Below, piece after piece: positions 43,053 through 50,376 of a DNA stretch of 64,000 nucleotides. Within the stretch, counting starts at the first letter, position 1; the number at the start of each line of letters is the position of its first letter. The DNA is from Lewinellaceae bacterium (GTDB taxonomy: Bacteria > Bacteroidota > Bacteroidia > Chitinophagales > Saprospiraceae). The DNA lies in the NCBI GenBank assembly GCA_020636255.1, contig JACJYE010000010.1:62001-126000 (forward strand), given 5' to 3'. The notes beneath the pieces are model-generated. The model saw only the letters and a list, made by a program, of their open reading frames with translations, searched no databases and was not told the origin of the DNA. The position numbers were made by a program, and so were the translations under genes.

Positions 43053-43268
43053 ATGATAGACTACCGATTTGAGCGCAATGCAAGAAAGAACCGCCGTACG
43101 GCGCTGTATTTCACGATCCTGTTTCATGCTTTGCTGATCGGTGGGCTGGCCTATTCTGGCAGCGGTGGCAATCTTCAGGAATTGCTGCCTGCTAAAGTAA
43201 AGGCCTGGCTGGGCCTGGAGCAACCGGATCAGGCGGCGGCACAGGTTAAGGATATGCCCAGGCCTTAG
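43053..43268 (+). CDS. Small single-span membrane protein, 71 residues
   Basis: ATG 43053 gives a basic N-terminus (DYRFERNARKNRRTALYF), one membrane helix (about 16-36, FTILFHALLIGGLAYSG) and a short polar tail (EQPDQAAAQVKDMPRP). The layout resembles the N-terminal anchor of TonB-like proteins, though no TonB domain follows. Its stop lies in the first bases of palindromic repeat copy 5. There is no co-oriented partner. Coding status is supported by composition and a plausible ATG only. Confidence 0.65.
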   Translation: MIDYRFERNARKNRRTALYFTILFHALLIGGLAYSGSGGNLQELLPAKVKAWLGLEQPDQAAAQVKDMPRP

Positions 43269-43321
43269 AGCTTGTTTGGAGGCCGCTTTTCGCTATCAAA
43301 AGCGCCCTCCAAACAAGCTCA
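43267..43321. repeat. GAGCTTGTTTGGAGG palindromic repeat, copy 5
   Basis: The arms at 43268-43290 and 43298-43320 are 23 bases with one mismatch (outer GAGCTTGTTTGGAGG, inner CGCTTTT), loop of 7. This is the strongest hairpin of the family. The inner part differs from copies 1-3. It lies between the small membrane protein gene and the convergent deoxynucleoside kinase gene and could act as a two-way transcription end. Confidence 0.85.
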
Positions 43322-43342
43322 TAGAATAGCAGGTGTGATTTA

Positions 43343-43993
43343 CTAAAACAACCCGTGCAACTGCCCCCGAACCTGGTTGACTACTTCGCCGAGGTCTTCC
43401 TGGCTGTGTAAAAAGTCGTATTGGTCGGCATTGATGATGAGCAGCCTTCCTTCCTTGTATCCACCGATCCAGTTCTCATAGCGTTCATTCAGCCTGCGCA
43501 GGTAATCCAGGCTCATGTTGCCCTCGTAGTCGCGCCCCCGTTCCTGGATGTGGTCGACCAGTGTGGAGATGCTGGCCCGGAGGTAGATCAGCAGGTCGGG
43601 GGGCTGGATCTGGGAAGACATGGTTTTGAACAGCTGGAAGTAGTTCTGAAAATCACGGGTGGACATCAGCCCCATATCGTGCAGGTTGGGAGCGAAAATA
43701 TAGGCATCTTCGTAGATGGTCCGGTCCTGTACAACGGTAATATCACCGCTCAGAATGCGTAGCACCTGCTGATAGCGGCTGTTGAGGAAGTAGATCTGCA
43801 GGTTGAAGGACCAGCGCTGCATATCATTATAGAAATCGCTGAGGTAGGGGTTGTCTTCGGTAGATTCGTAGTGGACTTCCCAACCGAAGTGCCTGCTCAA
43901 TTTTTCGGTCAAAGTGGTTTTCCCCGCGCCGATGTTTCCAGCTATGGCAATGTGTTTTATCTTTGGAGGCGTATTCTCTTGCGGCTGGCTCAT
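43343..43993 (-). CDS. Deoxynucleoside kinase
   Basis: 216 residues from ATG 43993; the frame reads to 44041 but the extra part is not conserved. It is a P-loop kinase of the dNK/dGK/dAK family: Walker A GNIGAGKT (19-26), WSFNLQIYFLNSRYQQ, VVQDRTIYEDAYIFA (DRS-like motif as DRT) and the lid LDYLRRLNERYENWI. It phosphorylates deoxynucleosides for salvage. It is convergent with the small membrane gene and divergent from gatC. Confidence 0.93.
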   Translation of the reverse strand: MSQPQENTPPKIKHIAIAGNIGAGKTTLTEKLSRHFGWEVHYESTEDNPYLSDFYNDMQRWSFNLQIYFLNSRYQQVLRILSGDITVVQDRTIYEDAYIFAPNLHDMGLMSTRDFQNYFQLFKTMSSQIQPPDLLIYLRASISTLVDHIQERGRDYEGNMSLDYLRRLNERYENWIGGYKEGRLLIINADQYDFLHSQEDLGEVVNQVRGQLHGLF

Positions 43994-44075
43994 AGTAAAG
44001 TTTTGTTTCCGGCTACGAAAATAAGAAACTCTGCCGTTCAACGAAGAAATGCCGCCAAACTTCTAAAAATCTGTT

Positions 44076-44366
44076 ATGAAAATAGATAAGCAGCTAATTT
44101 CAAAGCTCGAACACCTGGCCCGGCTGGAGGTCAGCCCGGAAGAAGAATCCCGGCTGATCGATGACCTGAACAACATACTGGCCATGGTGGAGCAATTGCA
44201 GGAACTGGATACCGATGCGGTGGAACCTCTGTCTTATATTAACGAAGACGTTAATGTACTTCGGGAGGATGCCGTGAAAGGCCAGTTGAGCCGCGAAGCT
44301 GCCCTGCGCAATGCACCGGAACATGACGACGAGTTCTTCCGAGTGCCTAAAGTGATTGACCTGTAA
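44076..44366 (+). CDS. gatC: Asp-tRNA(Asn)/Glu-tRNA(Gln) amidotransferase subunit C
   Basis: 96 residues, the usual length for GatC, with LISKLEHLARLEVSPEEE at the N-terminus, LNNILAMVEQLQELDTDAVEPL in the middle and LREDAVKGQLSREAALRNAP near the end. GatC links and stabilises GatA and GatB in the amidotransferase that makes Gln-tRNA or Asn-tRNA. gatA and gatB are not in the window, which is common in this phylum. The ABC ATPase gene starts 10 bases downstream. Confidence 0.95.
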   Translation: MKIDKQLISKLEHLARLEVSPEEESRLIDDLNNILAMVEQLQELDTDAVEPLSYINEDVNVLREDAVKGQLSREAALRNAPEHDDEFFRVPKVIDL

Positions 44367-44376
44367 AACGAACGGC

Positions 44377-45108
44377 ATGAATAGTATCATTTCCATCAAG
44401 GAGCTGACCAAGACTTACATTATGGGTACCGCCAAGGTACACGCCCTGCGGGGCGTTAGCCTCGACCTGTTCAAGAACGAATACGTCGCTCTGATGGGCC
44501 CTTCCGGCTCCGGCAAGTCCACCCTGATGAACCTGATCGGCTGCCTGGATACGCCCACCTCCGGCGAATACTGGCTCAACGGCGTCAACGTCAGCACCAT
44601 GGACGACAATGACCTGGCCGAGGCCCGCAACAAGGAGATCGGTTTCGTCTTCCAGACTTTTAACCTGTTGCCTCGCCTCACCGCACTAGATAATGTGGCC
44701 CTGCCGCTTGTTTATGCAGGTATAGGAAAAACGGCCCGCCAGGATAGGGCCAAAGAGGTGCTGGATGCCGTAGGCCTGGGCGACCGTATGCACCACAAAC
44801 CCAACGAACTGTCGGGGGGGCAGCGTCAGCGCGTGGCCGTAGCCCGCGCGTTGGTCAACAACCCGTCGATCATCCTTGCCGACGAACCTACCGGTAACCT
44901 GGACACCAAAACATCTATCGAGATCATGGCCCTGTTTGAAGAGATCCACAGGGCGGGTAATACCGTTATCGTTGTGACCCACGAGCCGGATATCGCTGCT
45001 CATGCCCAGCGTATTGTACGCCTGCGCGACGGGGAGGTGGAAAGCGATGTGAAAAATGAGAACGTGGCCAGCGCTTATGACCCCAGCCACCGATATCACC
45101 AGGAATGA
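44377..45108 (+). CDS. ABC transporter ATP-binding protein (MacB/LolD-like)
   Basis: 243 residues from ATG 44377; the frame begins earlier but overlaps gatC. Walker A GPSGSGKST (41-49), signature LSGGQRQR, Walker B IILADEPTGNLDT and H-loop VVTHEPD. The motif GFVFQTFNLLPRLTALDNV places it in the MacB/LolD/FtsE group that works with extracytoplasmic-domain permeases. No permease gene is adjacent. The neighbour downstream is a small membrane protein. The substrate is unknown. Confidence 0.92.
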   Translation: MNSIISIKELTKTYIMGTAKVHALRGVSLDLFKNEYVALMGPSGSGKSTLMNLIGCLDTPTSGEYWLNGVNVSTMDDNDLAEARNKEIGFVFQTFNLLPRLTALDNVALPLVYAGIGKTARQDRAKEVLDAVGLGDRMHHKPNELSGGQRQRVAVARALVNNPSIILADEPTGNLDTKTSIEIMALFEEIHRAGNTVIVVTHEPDIAAHAQRIVRLRDGEVESDVKNENVASAYDPSHRYHQE

Positions 45109-45126
45109 GGCCATGCCTTTTCCGAT

Positions 45127-45672
45127 ATGCCGCAATTAAAATACATAGCCCTTACCCTTGCCTTTGTCGGGCTGATCGTTCTTTACGTCCTGGAGTTTTC
45201 CTGGTTTGACCGCACCATGGGGGTGCAGCGGCTGGTGATGTGGAGCATGGCAGTGGGCCTTATCGTTGGCCTGGCCCTTGGCTGGCGTTACCGCAACACT
45301 ACGGAAAACCTGACAGAAAAGATCCAGGTTTACGTCTTTTTCACGGTTATGTGTACGATCTTTGCCCCGTTGGCCGGTAGCCTGAGCAACCGCCTGCTCA
45401 GCCCGTACCCGATCTACGAACAGGAGGCCATGTTTATAGAAGAACGGCCCTACTTGTCCGAGCCTCTCGGGTTCATCCAGCAGGAAAGGCCGAAGCCTAC
45501 CGGCTATTATACTTTTTTCTATTACAACGGCAAATTGCGGCGCATCAAAAACGAGGATGCTACTTTCCCCGGCTTACAGCGCGGAGAAACGATAGTGCTC
45601 CGCATGCGCAAGGGCCTTTGGGGGCCGGAAGTCGTAATGAAGGGCCAGGGCCAGCAAGGGGCCGGGCGCTGA
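45127..45672 (+). CDS. Membrane protein of unknown function
   Basis: 181 residues with three hydrophobic segments (about 5-22 YIALTLAFVGLIVLYVL, 36-54 LVMWSMAVGLIVGLALG and 68-84) and a soluble C-terminal part of about 90 residues (PTGYYTFFYYNGKLRRIK, RGETIVLRMRKGLWGPEVV). It lies 18 bases after the ABC ATPase gene and 33 before murB, so is probably in the same operon. I do not recognise the family. Confidence 0.8.
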   Translation: MPQLKYIALTLAFVGLIVLYVLEFSWFDRTMGVQRLVMWSMAVGLIVGLALGWRYRNTTENLTEKIQVYVFFTVMCTIFAPLAGSLSNRLLSPYPIYEQEAMFIEERPYLSEPLGFIQQERPKPTGYYTFFYYNGKLRRIKNEDATFPGLQRGETIVLRMRKGLWGPEVVMKGQGQQGAGR

Positions 45673-45705
45673 TCCTGTCAGGCAATCGGCAGCAATTCAA
45701 CATCA

Positions 45706-46719
45706 ATGGACATTCAAGAGAACGTTTCCCTTCGGCACCTCAACACCTTTGGCATCGATGCCAGGGCTCAATATTACACTGAAATACACAGTAGTGCCGA
45801 ATTGCAGGAAACCCTGCGCCATTGGAAAGGCAGTACGCCTTTTGTCCTTGGCGGCGGCAGCAATATCCTGTTTACAGGGGATGTAGGGCGCCTGGTGATC
45901 CGCAACCGCATCAAAGGGCGGGAGGCCGTCAGGCGTCAAGCCGGGAAGGCATGGGTGGCAGCCGGCGGTGGCGAAAACTGGCATGAGTTCGTCCTCTGGT
46001 GCCTCGATGAAGGCCTGGGTGGCATCGAGAACCTGTCGCTCATTCCCGGCACCGTAGGGGCAGCACCCATCCAGAACATCGGCGCGTATGGCGTAGAGCT
46101 GCGCGATGTATTCCACAGCCTGGAAGCGATAGAGCTTTCCACTGGCATGGAGCATGCTTTCGGGCGCGAAGCATGCCAGTTCGGCTATCGCGACAGCGTC
46201 TTTAAAGGCCCTTTCAGAGGGCACTACTGTATAACGAGGGTTGTATTCGAGCTTACCACCGGCCCGCACCAGATCCATTCTTCTTATGGCGCCATCAAAG
46301 AGATACTGGCGGCACGGGGCATCACCGATCCCACGATCCGGGATATCAGTGAAGCCGTCATCGCCATCCGCAGTAGCAAACTGCCCAATCCTGTTCAAAT
46401 CGGCAACGCGGGCAGCTTTTTCAAGAACCCGGAAATCCCGCAACAGCAGTTTGACGGATTACTGGAGCGCTTCCCCGATATTGTTCATTACCCGGCAGGA
46501 GAAGGGCTTGTGAAGGTCCCCGCCGGCTGGCTGATCGAGCAATGCGGCTGGAAGGGCCAGCGCTTCGGCGATGCCGGCTGTTACGAAAAACAGGCGCTCG
46601 TACTTGTCAATTACGGCCAGGCCAGCGGAAAGGATATCCTGCAACTGGCACAAAAGATCGTGGATTCTGTTGACGAGAAGTTTGGAGTACGGCTGATGCC
46701 GGAGGTGAATGTAGTGTAA
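45706..46719 (+). CDS. murB: UDP-N-acetylmuramate dehydrogenase
   Basis: 337 residues of type I MurB: NVSLRHLNTFGIDARA, FAD-binding FVLGGGSNILF, IEYLSL-equivalent GIENLSLIPGTVGAAPIQNIG, FGYRDSVFK, catalytic serine region NAGSFFKNPEIP, and WLIEQCGWKGQRFGDAG. It reduces UDP-GlcNAc-enolpyruvate to UDP-MurNAc for peptidoglycan synthesis. It ends the run that starts at gatC. The next gene is convergent, with 4 bases between stops. Confidence 0.96.
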   Translation: MDIQENVSLRHLNTFGIDARAQYYTEIHSSAELQETLRHWKGSTPFVLGGGSNILFTGDVGRLVIRNRIKGREAVRRQAGKAWVAAGGGENWHEFVLWCLDEGLGGIENLSLIPGTVGAAPIQNIGAYGVELRDVFHSLEAIELSTGMEHAFGREACQFGYRDSVFKGPFRGHYCITRVVFELTTGPHQIHSSYGAIKEILAARGITDPTIRDISEAVIAIRSSKLPNPVQIGNAGSFFKNPEIPQQQFDGLLERFPDIVHYPAGEGLVKVPAGWLIEQCGWKGQRFGDAGCYEKQALVLVNYGQASGKDILQLAQKIVDSVDEKFGVRLMPEVNVV

Positions 46720-46723
46720 GGCC

Positions 46724-47830
46724 TCATTCCAGCACCCCAAACTCCTTCATCAGTTCCAGCCCTTTGTCCATGATCTCCTCCACTTCAACGGGTTGGTTGA
46801 ACAGGGCTACGTAAAGGATCTCACGGGCGGGTATCGCCAGGAAAAAGGCGCGAAAGCCACCCTGGGAACCGGTATGGTACACTTTCTTCAGGTTTAGCGG
46901 CGGGGCCGGTAGTTCAACAAACCAGCTGTAGCCAACCTGGTGCGGAAGGGTATCCGCCCAGTTGTCCGGCGCGAAGGGGCGCTGCGAAGCAGCGATGGTG
47001 CTTTTGTCGAGAAAGGCGCCGTTGCGCATCGCCAGTTCGTAATGGGCCAGCTCGTTGACGGAGCTCCAGACGCCGCCGTTGCCGGAGGCGGCGAAGGTGG
47101 GATATTCACCGTAGTCGTACTCCTGATAAACACCGCCTTTTTTCACGTAGCCGTGGGAGACCCCCTGCTCAGGGTGCGGGCCATCGGTAATAGTGCTGGT
47201 GGGCATATCTGAAGGCAGCAGTATGCGGTTTCGGATGAAATCCTGCCATTTCTCGCCCGCCACCTTTTCGATGATCAGGGCCAGGCCATTGTAGGCGGGG
47301 TTGGAGTATTCGAAGTGTTCGCCCGGCTCGAAATGCAGGCTGTCGTTGTTCTTTATGGGGGCAAAATTCTCTTCGTCTTTGGCTGTCAGGAAAAAAATGC
47401 TGTCTTCATCCACCGGACGGATGTCGGGCAGCCCGGAGGTATGCGAGAGCAGGTGCACGATGCGCACCTTGCGGGCGATGTCGGGGTTCCTGAAATCGGT
47501 GAAATACATCGACAGGCTGTCGTCCAGCGTCAGTTTGCCTTCGTCCTTCAGGATGAGGATGCCATTGGCGACAAAGGTCTTGGAGATGGAGCCCAGGTTA
47601 AACAGCGTGTTGGGCGTGATCTTTTCTTTCGTCTCCATATCCGCCAGGCCGTAACCTTTGGAGAACAGGATATCCTCGCCTTTCATCACCAGCACAGCCG
47701 CTCCGGGTTCATTTTCGGGAAACTGTTCGGAAAAGTAGGTGTCCATGGCTCCTGAGAAGGAGGCTGGAGGCGCTTCCTGGCAGGCGGTGAGGGCCAGGAG
47801 GAGGAGAGTGGGGAAGGTGAGTTTTTTCAT
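46724..47830 (-). CDS. Serine hydrolase of the class C beta-lactamase/PBP4* family, lipoprotein
   Basis: 368 residues with a lipoprotein signal (LLLLALTAC). Catalytic SxxK is S81-I-S-K84 (LFNLGSISKTFVANG), the YxN motif is Y175-S-N177 (FEYSNPAYNGLALIIEKVAG), and the third motif is HTG in VYHTGSQGG. Such proteins are peptidases or esterases rather than true beta-lactamases in most cases. Likely anchored in the outer membrane or periplasm. It lies 18 bases after the MCE gene and probably shares its transcript. Confidence 0.92.
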   Translation of the reverse strand: MKKLTFPTLLLLALTACQEAPPASFSGAMDTYFSEQFPENEPGAAVLVMKGEDILFSKGYGLADMETKEKITPNTLFNLGSISKTFVANGILILKDEGKLTLDDSLSMYFTDFRNPDIARKVRIVHLLSHTSGLPDIRPVDEDSIFFLTAKDEENFAPIKNNDSLHFEPGEHFEYSNPAYNGLALIIEKVAGEKWQDFIRNRILLPSDMPTSTITDGPHPEQGVSHGYVKKGGVYQEYDYGEYPTFAASGNGGVWSSVNELAHYELAMRNGAFLDKSTIAASQRPFAPDNWADTLPHQVGYSWFVELPAPPLNLKKVYHTGSQGGFRAFFLAIPAREILYVALFNQPVEVEEIMDKGLELMKEFGVLE

Positions 47831-47848
47831 GGTTATCGCTGGTACTGG

Positions 47849-48874
47849 TCACTGCCCTGCATCCTGTTTATCATAGCGCTGCACCTTGCGCCTGCTTTTC
47901 AGCGGCATATAGCGGTAGGGGCGTTCCTGGATGTCGTTGACCAGGGAGTCGGCGCGCTGGCTCAGGGTTTTGATGTTGTTGTAAAGTTCTTCATCCTGCA
48001 TGAGCTTGCCGAGGGAGCCTTCGCCTTCTTTGATCTTGCCGACGACGTCGGAGACGCCGCCCAGGGCGGTGTCGGCCGATTGCAGCGTTGTGCGCAGGCT
48101 GGCGATGGCCTGGTTGACCTCTTTGAGGGTTTGCTCCAGGTCGGCAGCGACGAGCTGGTTGCTCAGGGAGTCGGCATTGCTGAGGATGGAGTTGATCTTA
48201 TCGTTATTCTTTTTCAGGTTGCCGGTGATGGCGTCCAGGTTGCCGAGGGTGCCGCTGATGCTACCGGAGGAGGAGCGCAGCAGGCCGTCGAGCTGGCCGG
48301 TTGCCGACTTGAGGTTGGACAGGGTGGCGTCCAGGTTGGCCATGCTCTTGCCGAGCGGGGAATCGGGATTCGTGAGCAGCTGGCTGTTGAGCGTATCGAT
48401 GATCTCCTCCAGGCCCGATTTCAGGATGTCCATGTAATCGGCCAGTTGTTCACCCGTGAGCATAGAGCCTACCAGGCCGCGGAGCTCGCCCTGCAGGGTA
48501 TCGCCGCTAACGGCGCAATCGGGGCCGTTACAGGCATGTTCGTATTCCAGCACGACGGCCTTGCCGCCCATGAAACCGGTAGAAATAATGACAGCTCTGG
48601 TGTCTTTGGGCACCTTTATATTACGGTCGAGGTCTAGGACCAGCTCGACTGTGCGGTTATCGTCGTTGAGCAGGTTCACGCCGGCCACGCTGCCTACTTC
48701 TACACCATTGATCACAACGAGAGTACCCACCTTGGTGCGGTCCACATTATTGTAATAAACCTTGTATATATTGGACTTGATCAGGACATTCTTGCCCATG
48801 ATGAATTTGAACCCCCAGATGGAGAGCACGATGGCGGCTATGGCTAGAATACCTACCTTTACTTCGTTCGACAT
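47849..48874 (-). CDS. MlaD/MCE domain lipid-transport protein
   Basis: 341 residues with one N-terminal membrane helix (about 6-25, VGILAIAAIVLSIWGFKFI), one MCE domain (about 35-115: YKVYYNNVDRTKVGTLVVI, NGVEVGSV, DTRAVIISTGFMGGKAVVLE) and a long helical tail with coiled-coil character that ends in SRRKVQRYDKQDA. MCE proteins form rings or tubes that carry lipids between membranes. The usual permease and ATPase genes (mlaE, mlaF) are not next to it here. It lies 57 bases after the amidase gene and may have its own promoter. Confidence 0.93.
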   Translation of the reverse strand: MSNEVKVGILAIAAIVLSIWGFKFIMGKNVLIKSNIYKVYYNNVDRTKVGTLVVINGVEVGSVAGVNLLNDDNRTVELVLDLDRNIKVPKDTRAVIISTGFMGGKAVVLEYEHACNGPDCAVSGDTLQGELRGLVGSMLTGEQLADYMDILKSGLEEIIDTLNSQLLTNPDSPLGKSMANLDATLSNLKSATGQLDGLLRSSSGSISGTLGNLDAITGNLKKNNDKINSILSNADSLSNQLVAADLEQTLKEVNQAIASLRTTLQSADTALGGVSDVVGKIKEGEGSLGKLMQDEELYNNIKTLSQRADSLVNDIQERPYRYMPLKSRRKVQRYDKQDAGQ

Positions 48875-48897
48875 ATCAGATTTGGTTTTAAGCGAGG

Positions 48898-48905
48898 CAA
48901 AGGTA
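48898..48905 (-). promoter_or_regulatory. -7 box of the MCE gene
   Basis: Reads TACCTTTG on the - strand, an exact TAnnTTTG. It lies 24 bases upstream of the ATG at 48874, in the 57-base gap to the amidase gene. Confidence 0.5.
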
Positions 48906-48931
48906 TGAAATAGGATTTAATTTTATCCCCT

Positions 48932-50353
48932 TTAGGGTATCCCCAGCTCCCGTTTGGCCTGATCGACCGAAATGCGCTGGCCTTTTTTGTAGGCCACGAT
49001 AAAGGCATCGGGGAAGCCGCGCGACTGCAGGAGCAGCCTGGCCTCGAAAGCTTGTTGCAGGGTAGAAAAATTGCGGGCCTGATATTTATAAAGATTATCC
49101 TCCAGGACTACCTCGATGAGGTAACCCGTATTACGCCATTTGCTTTCGCTGGTATCCAGAGGCCTGGCGTTGGCCGACAGCTGGACGTGGAACTGTATGC
49201 CCGTTGCTTCCATGCTGGATACAGGGGCTGTATAGGATGCCGGTGCGGCCGTGGTGGCAGGTGGATCGGGTACGGCTGTTTCCTGTTCCTGTATATTGGG
49301 TACTGGCATGGCTAAGACTCCCCGGCTTTCCGTTTGCGGTGTAGGGGAACTGGTAAGTATCTGGTACTGGGGAGCCGAAACCGGCACTGGCGCTGCCTGG
49401 GGCGCAGCATTTTTGGCCTGGCTGGAAGCTAAGACTTCTCCGCCCTCCACGGCGATCTTATATTCTTCAAATGCAGATAGGATGGCCCCTGCGATGGCGA
49501 ACTGCCCGTTCTCGTCGATGAGGAAATCCTCTTCGTCGCGATTGCTCAGAAAGCCAGCTTCGACCAGCACGCTGGGCATGGCCGTTTCTTTCAACACCAC
49601 AAACCCGGCCTGTTTGACCCCTCTGCTTTTGCGTTGTGCATAAGCGGCAAATTTTTCCTCCACCTTTTCGGCAAACAGGATGCTTTGCTCCAGGTATGCA
49701 TTCTGGTACATGCTCAGCATGATGTGGCCTTCCGGGGAATTCGGGTCGTAGTCGTAGTTCTTTTTATAGTCGTCTTCCAACAGGATGGCGGCGTTCTCCC
49801 GTTTGGCCACTTCCAGGTTGTGTTCGGCGGTGTGCAAGCCCATCACGTAGGTTTCGGAACCATTGGTAGCGCGCGAGCCGGGCATGAAGTTGCAGTGAAT
49901 GGAAATGAACAGGTCGGCTTCAGCGCGGTTGGCGATGGCAGCCCTTTCGTAGAGCGGAATGAAAACATCCTTGTCGCGCGTGAGGATGACCCGCAGTTCA
50001 GGGAAGCGGCGGCGCATTCCGTCGGCGAGTTTCAGCGCCAGGCCGAGTGCCAGGTTTTTCTCCTGGCTGCTCTTTCCGAGGCAGCCGGGGTCGTGCCCGC
50101 CATGGCCGGCATCAATGACTACTGTTTTTATCCGGTGATCCGTTTTCTCAATTATGCTTTCTTTGATAACTTTGCCCATCCTTCGCCCGCCGGTTGCGGC
50201 AGAGGGGGGGGGAGCTATCGCTGACGGGGCGGGGGAAACCGGTGCTGTACAGGCGCCGGCCCCGGGAAAGGATAACGGAAAGTTAATCCCCTTCTGCGTA
50301 TACGGCAAAAGGAAAAAGAAAATCGTTAGAAAAAGGGTTACCGCTTTCGTCAT
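48932..50353 (-). CDS. N-acetylmuramoyl-L-alanine amidase with SPOR-like C-terminus
   Basis: 473 residues. A hydrophobic N-terminus (about 3-20) and a proline/serine/alanine-rich stretch lead to an Amidase_3 domain (about 76-300) with zinc ligands in VVIDAGHGGHDPG, a glutamate in KNLALGLALKLAD-type helix context, SIHCNF and VLVEAGFLSNRDEE. A low-complexity linker follows. The last 85 residues (IQFHVQLSANARPLD, then ARNFSTLQQAFEARLLLQ) resemble a SPOR/peptidoglycan-binding domain. It cleaves the amide between MurNAc and the peptide, probably at division. It is divergent from lptD, with 23 bases between starts. Confidence 0.93.
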   Translation of the reverse strand: MTKAVTLFLTIFFFLLPYTQKGINFPLSFPGAGACTAPVSPAPSAIAPPPSAATGGRRMGKVIKESIIEKTDHRIKTVVIDAGHGGHDPGCLGKSSQEKNLALGLALKLADGMRRRFPELRVILTRDKDVFIPLYERAAIANRAEADLFISIHCNFMPGSRATNGSETYVMGLHTAEHNLEVAKRENAAILLEDDYKKNYDYDPNSPEGHIMLSMYQNAYLEQSILFAEKVEEKFAAYAQRKSRGVKQAGFVVLKETAMPSVLVEAGFLSNRDEEDFLIDENGQFAIAGAILSAFEEYKIAVEGGEVLASSQAKNAAPQAAPVPVSAPQYQILTSSPTPQTESRGVLAMPVPNIQEQETAVPDPPATTAAPASYTAPVSSMEATGIQFHVQLSANARPLDTSESKWRNTGYLIEVVLEDNLYKYQARNFSTLQQAFEARLLLQSRGFPDAFIVAYKKGQRISVDQAKRELGIP

Positions 50354-50376
50354 AGTAGTTTAACGTAGTTATATCC

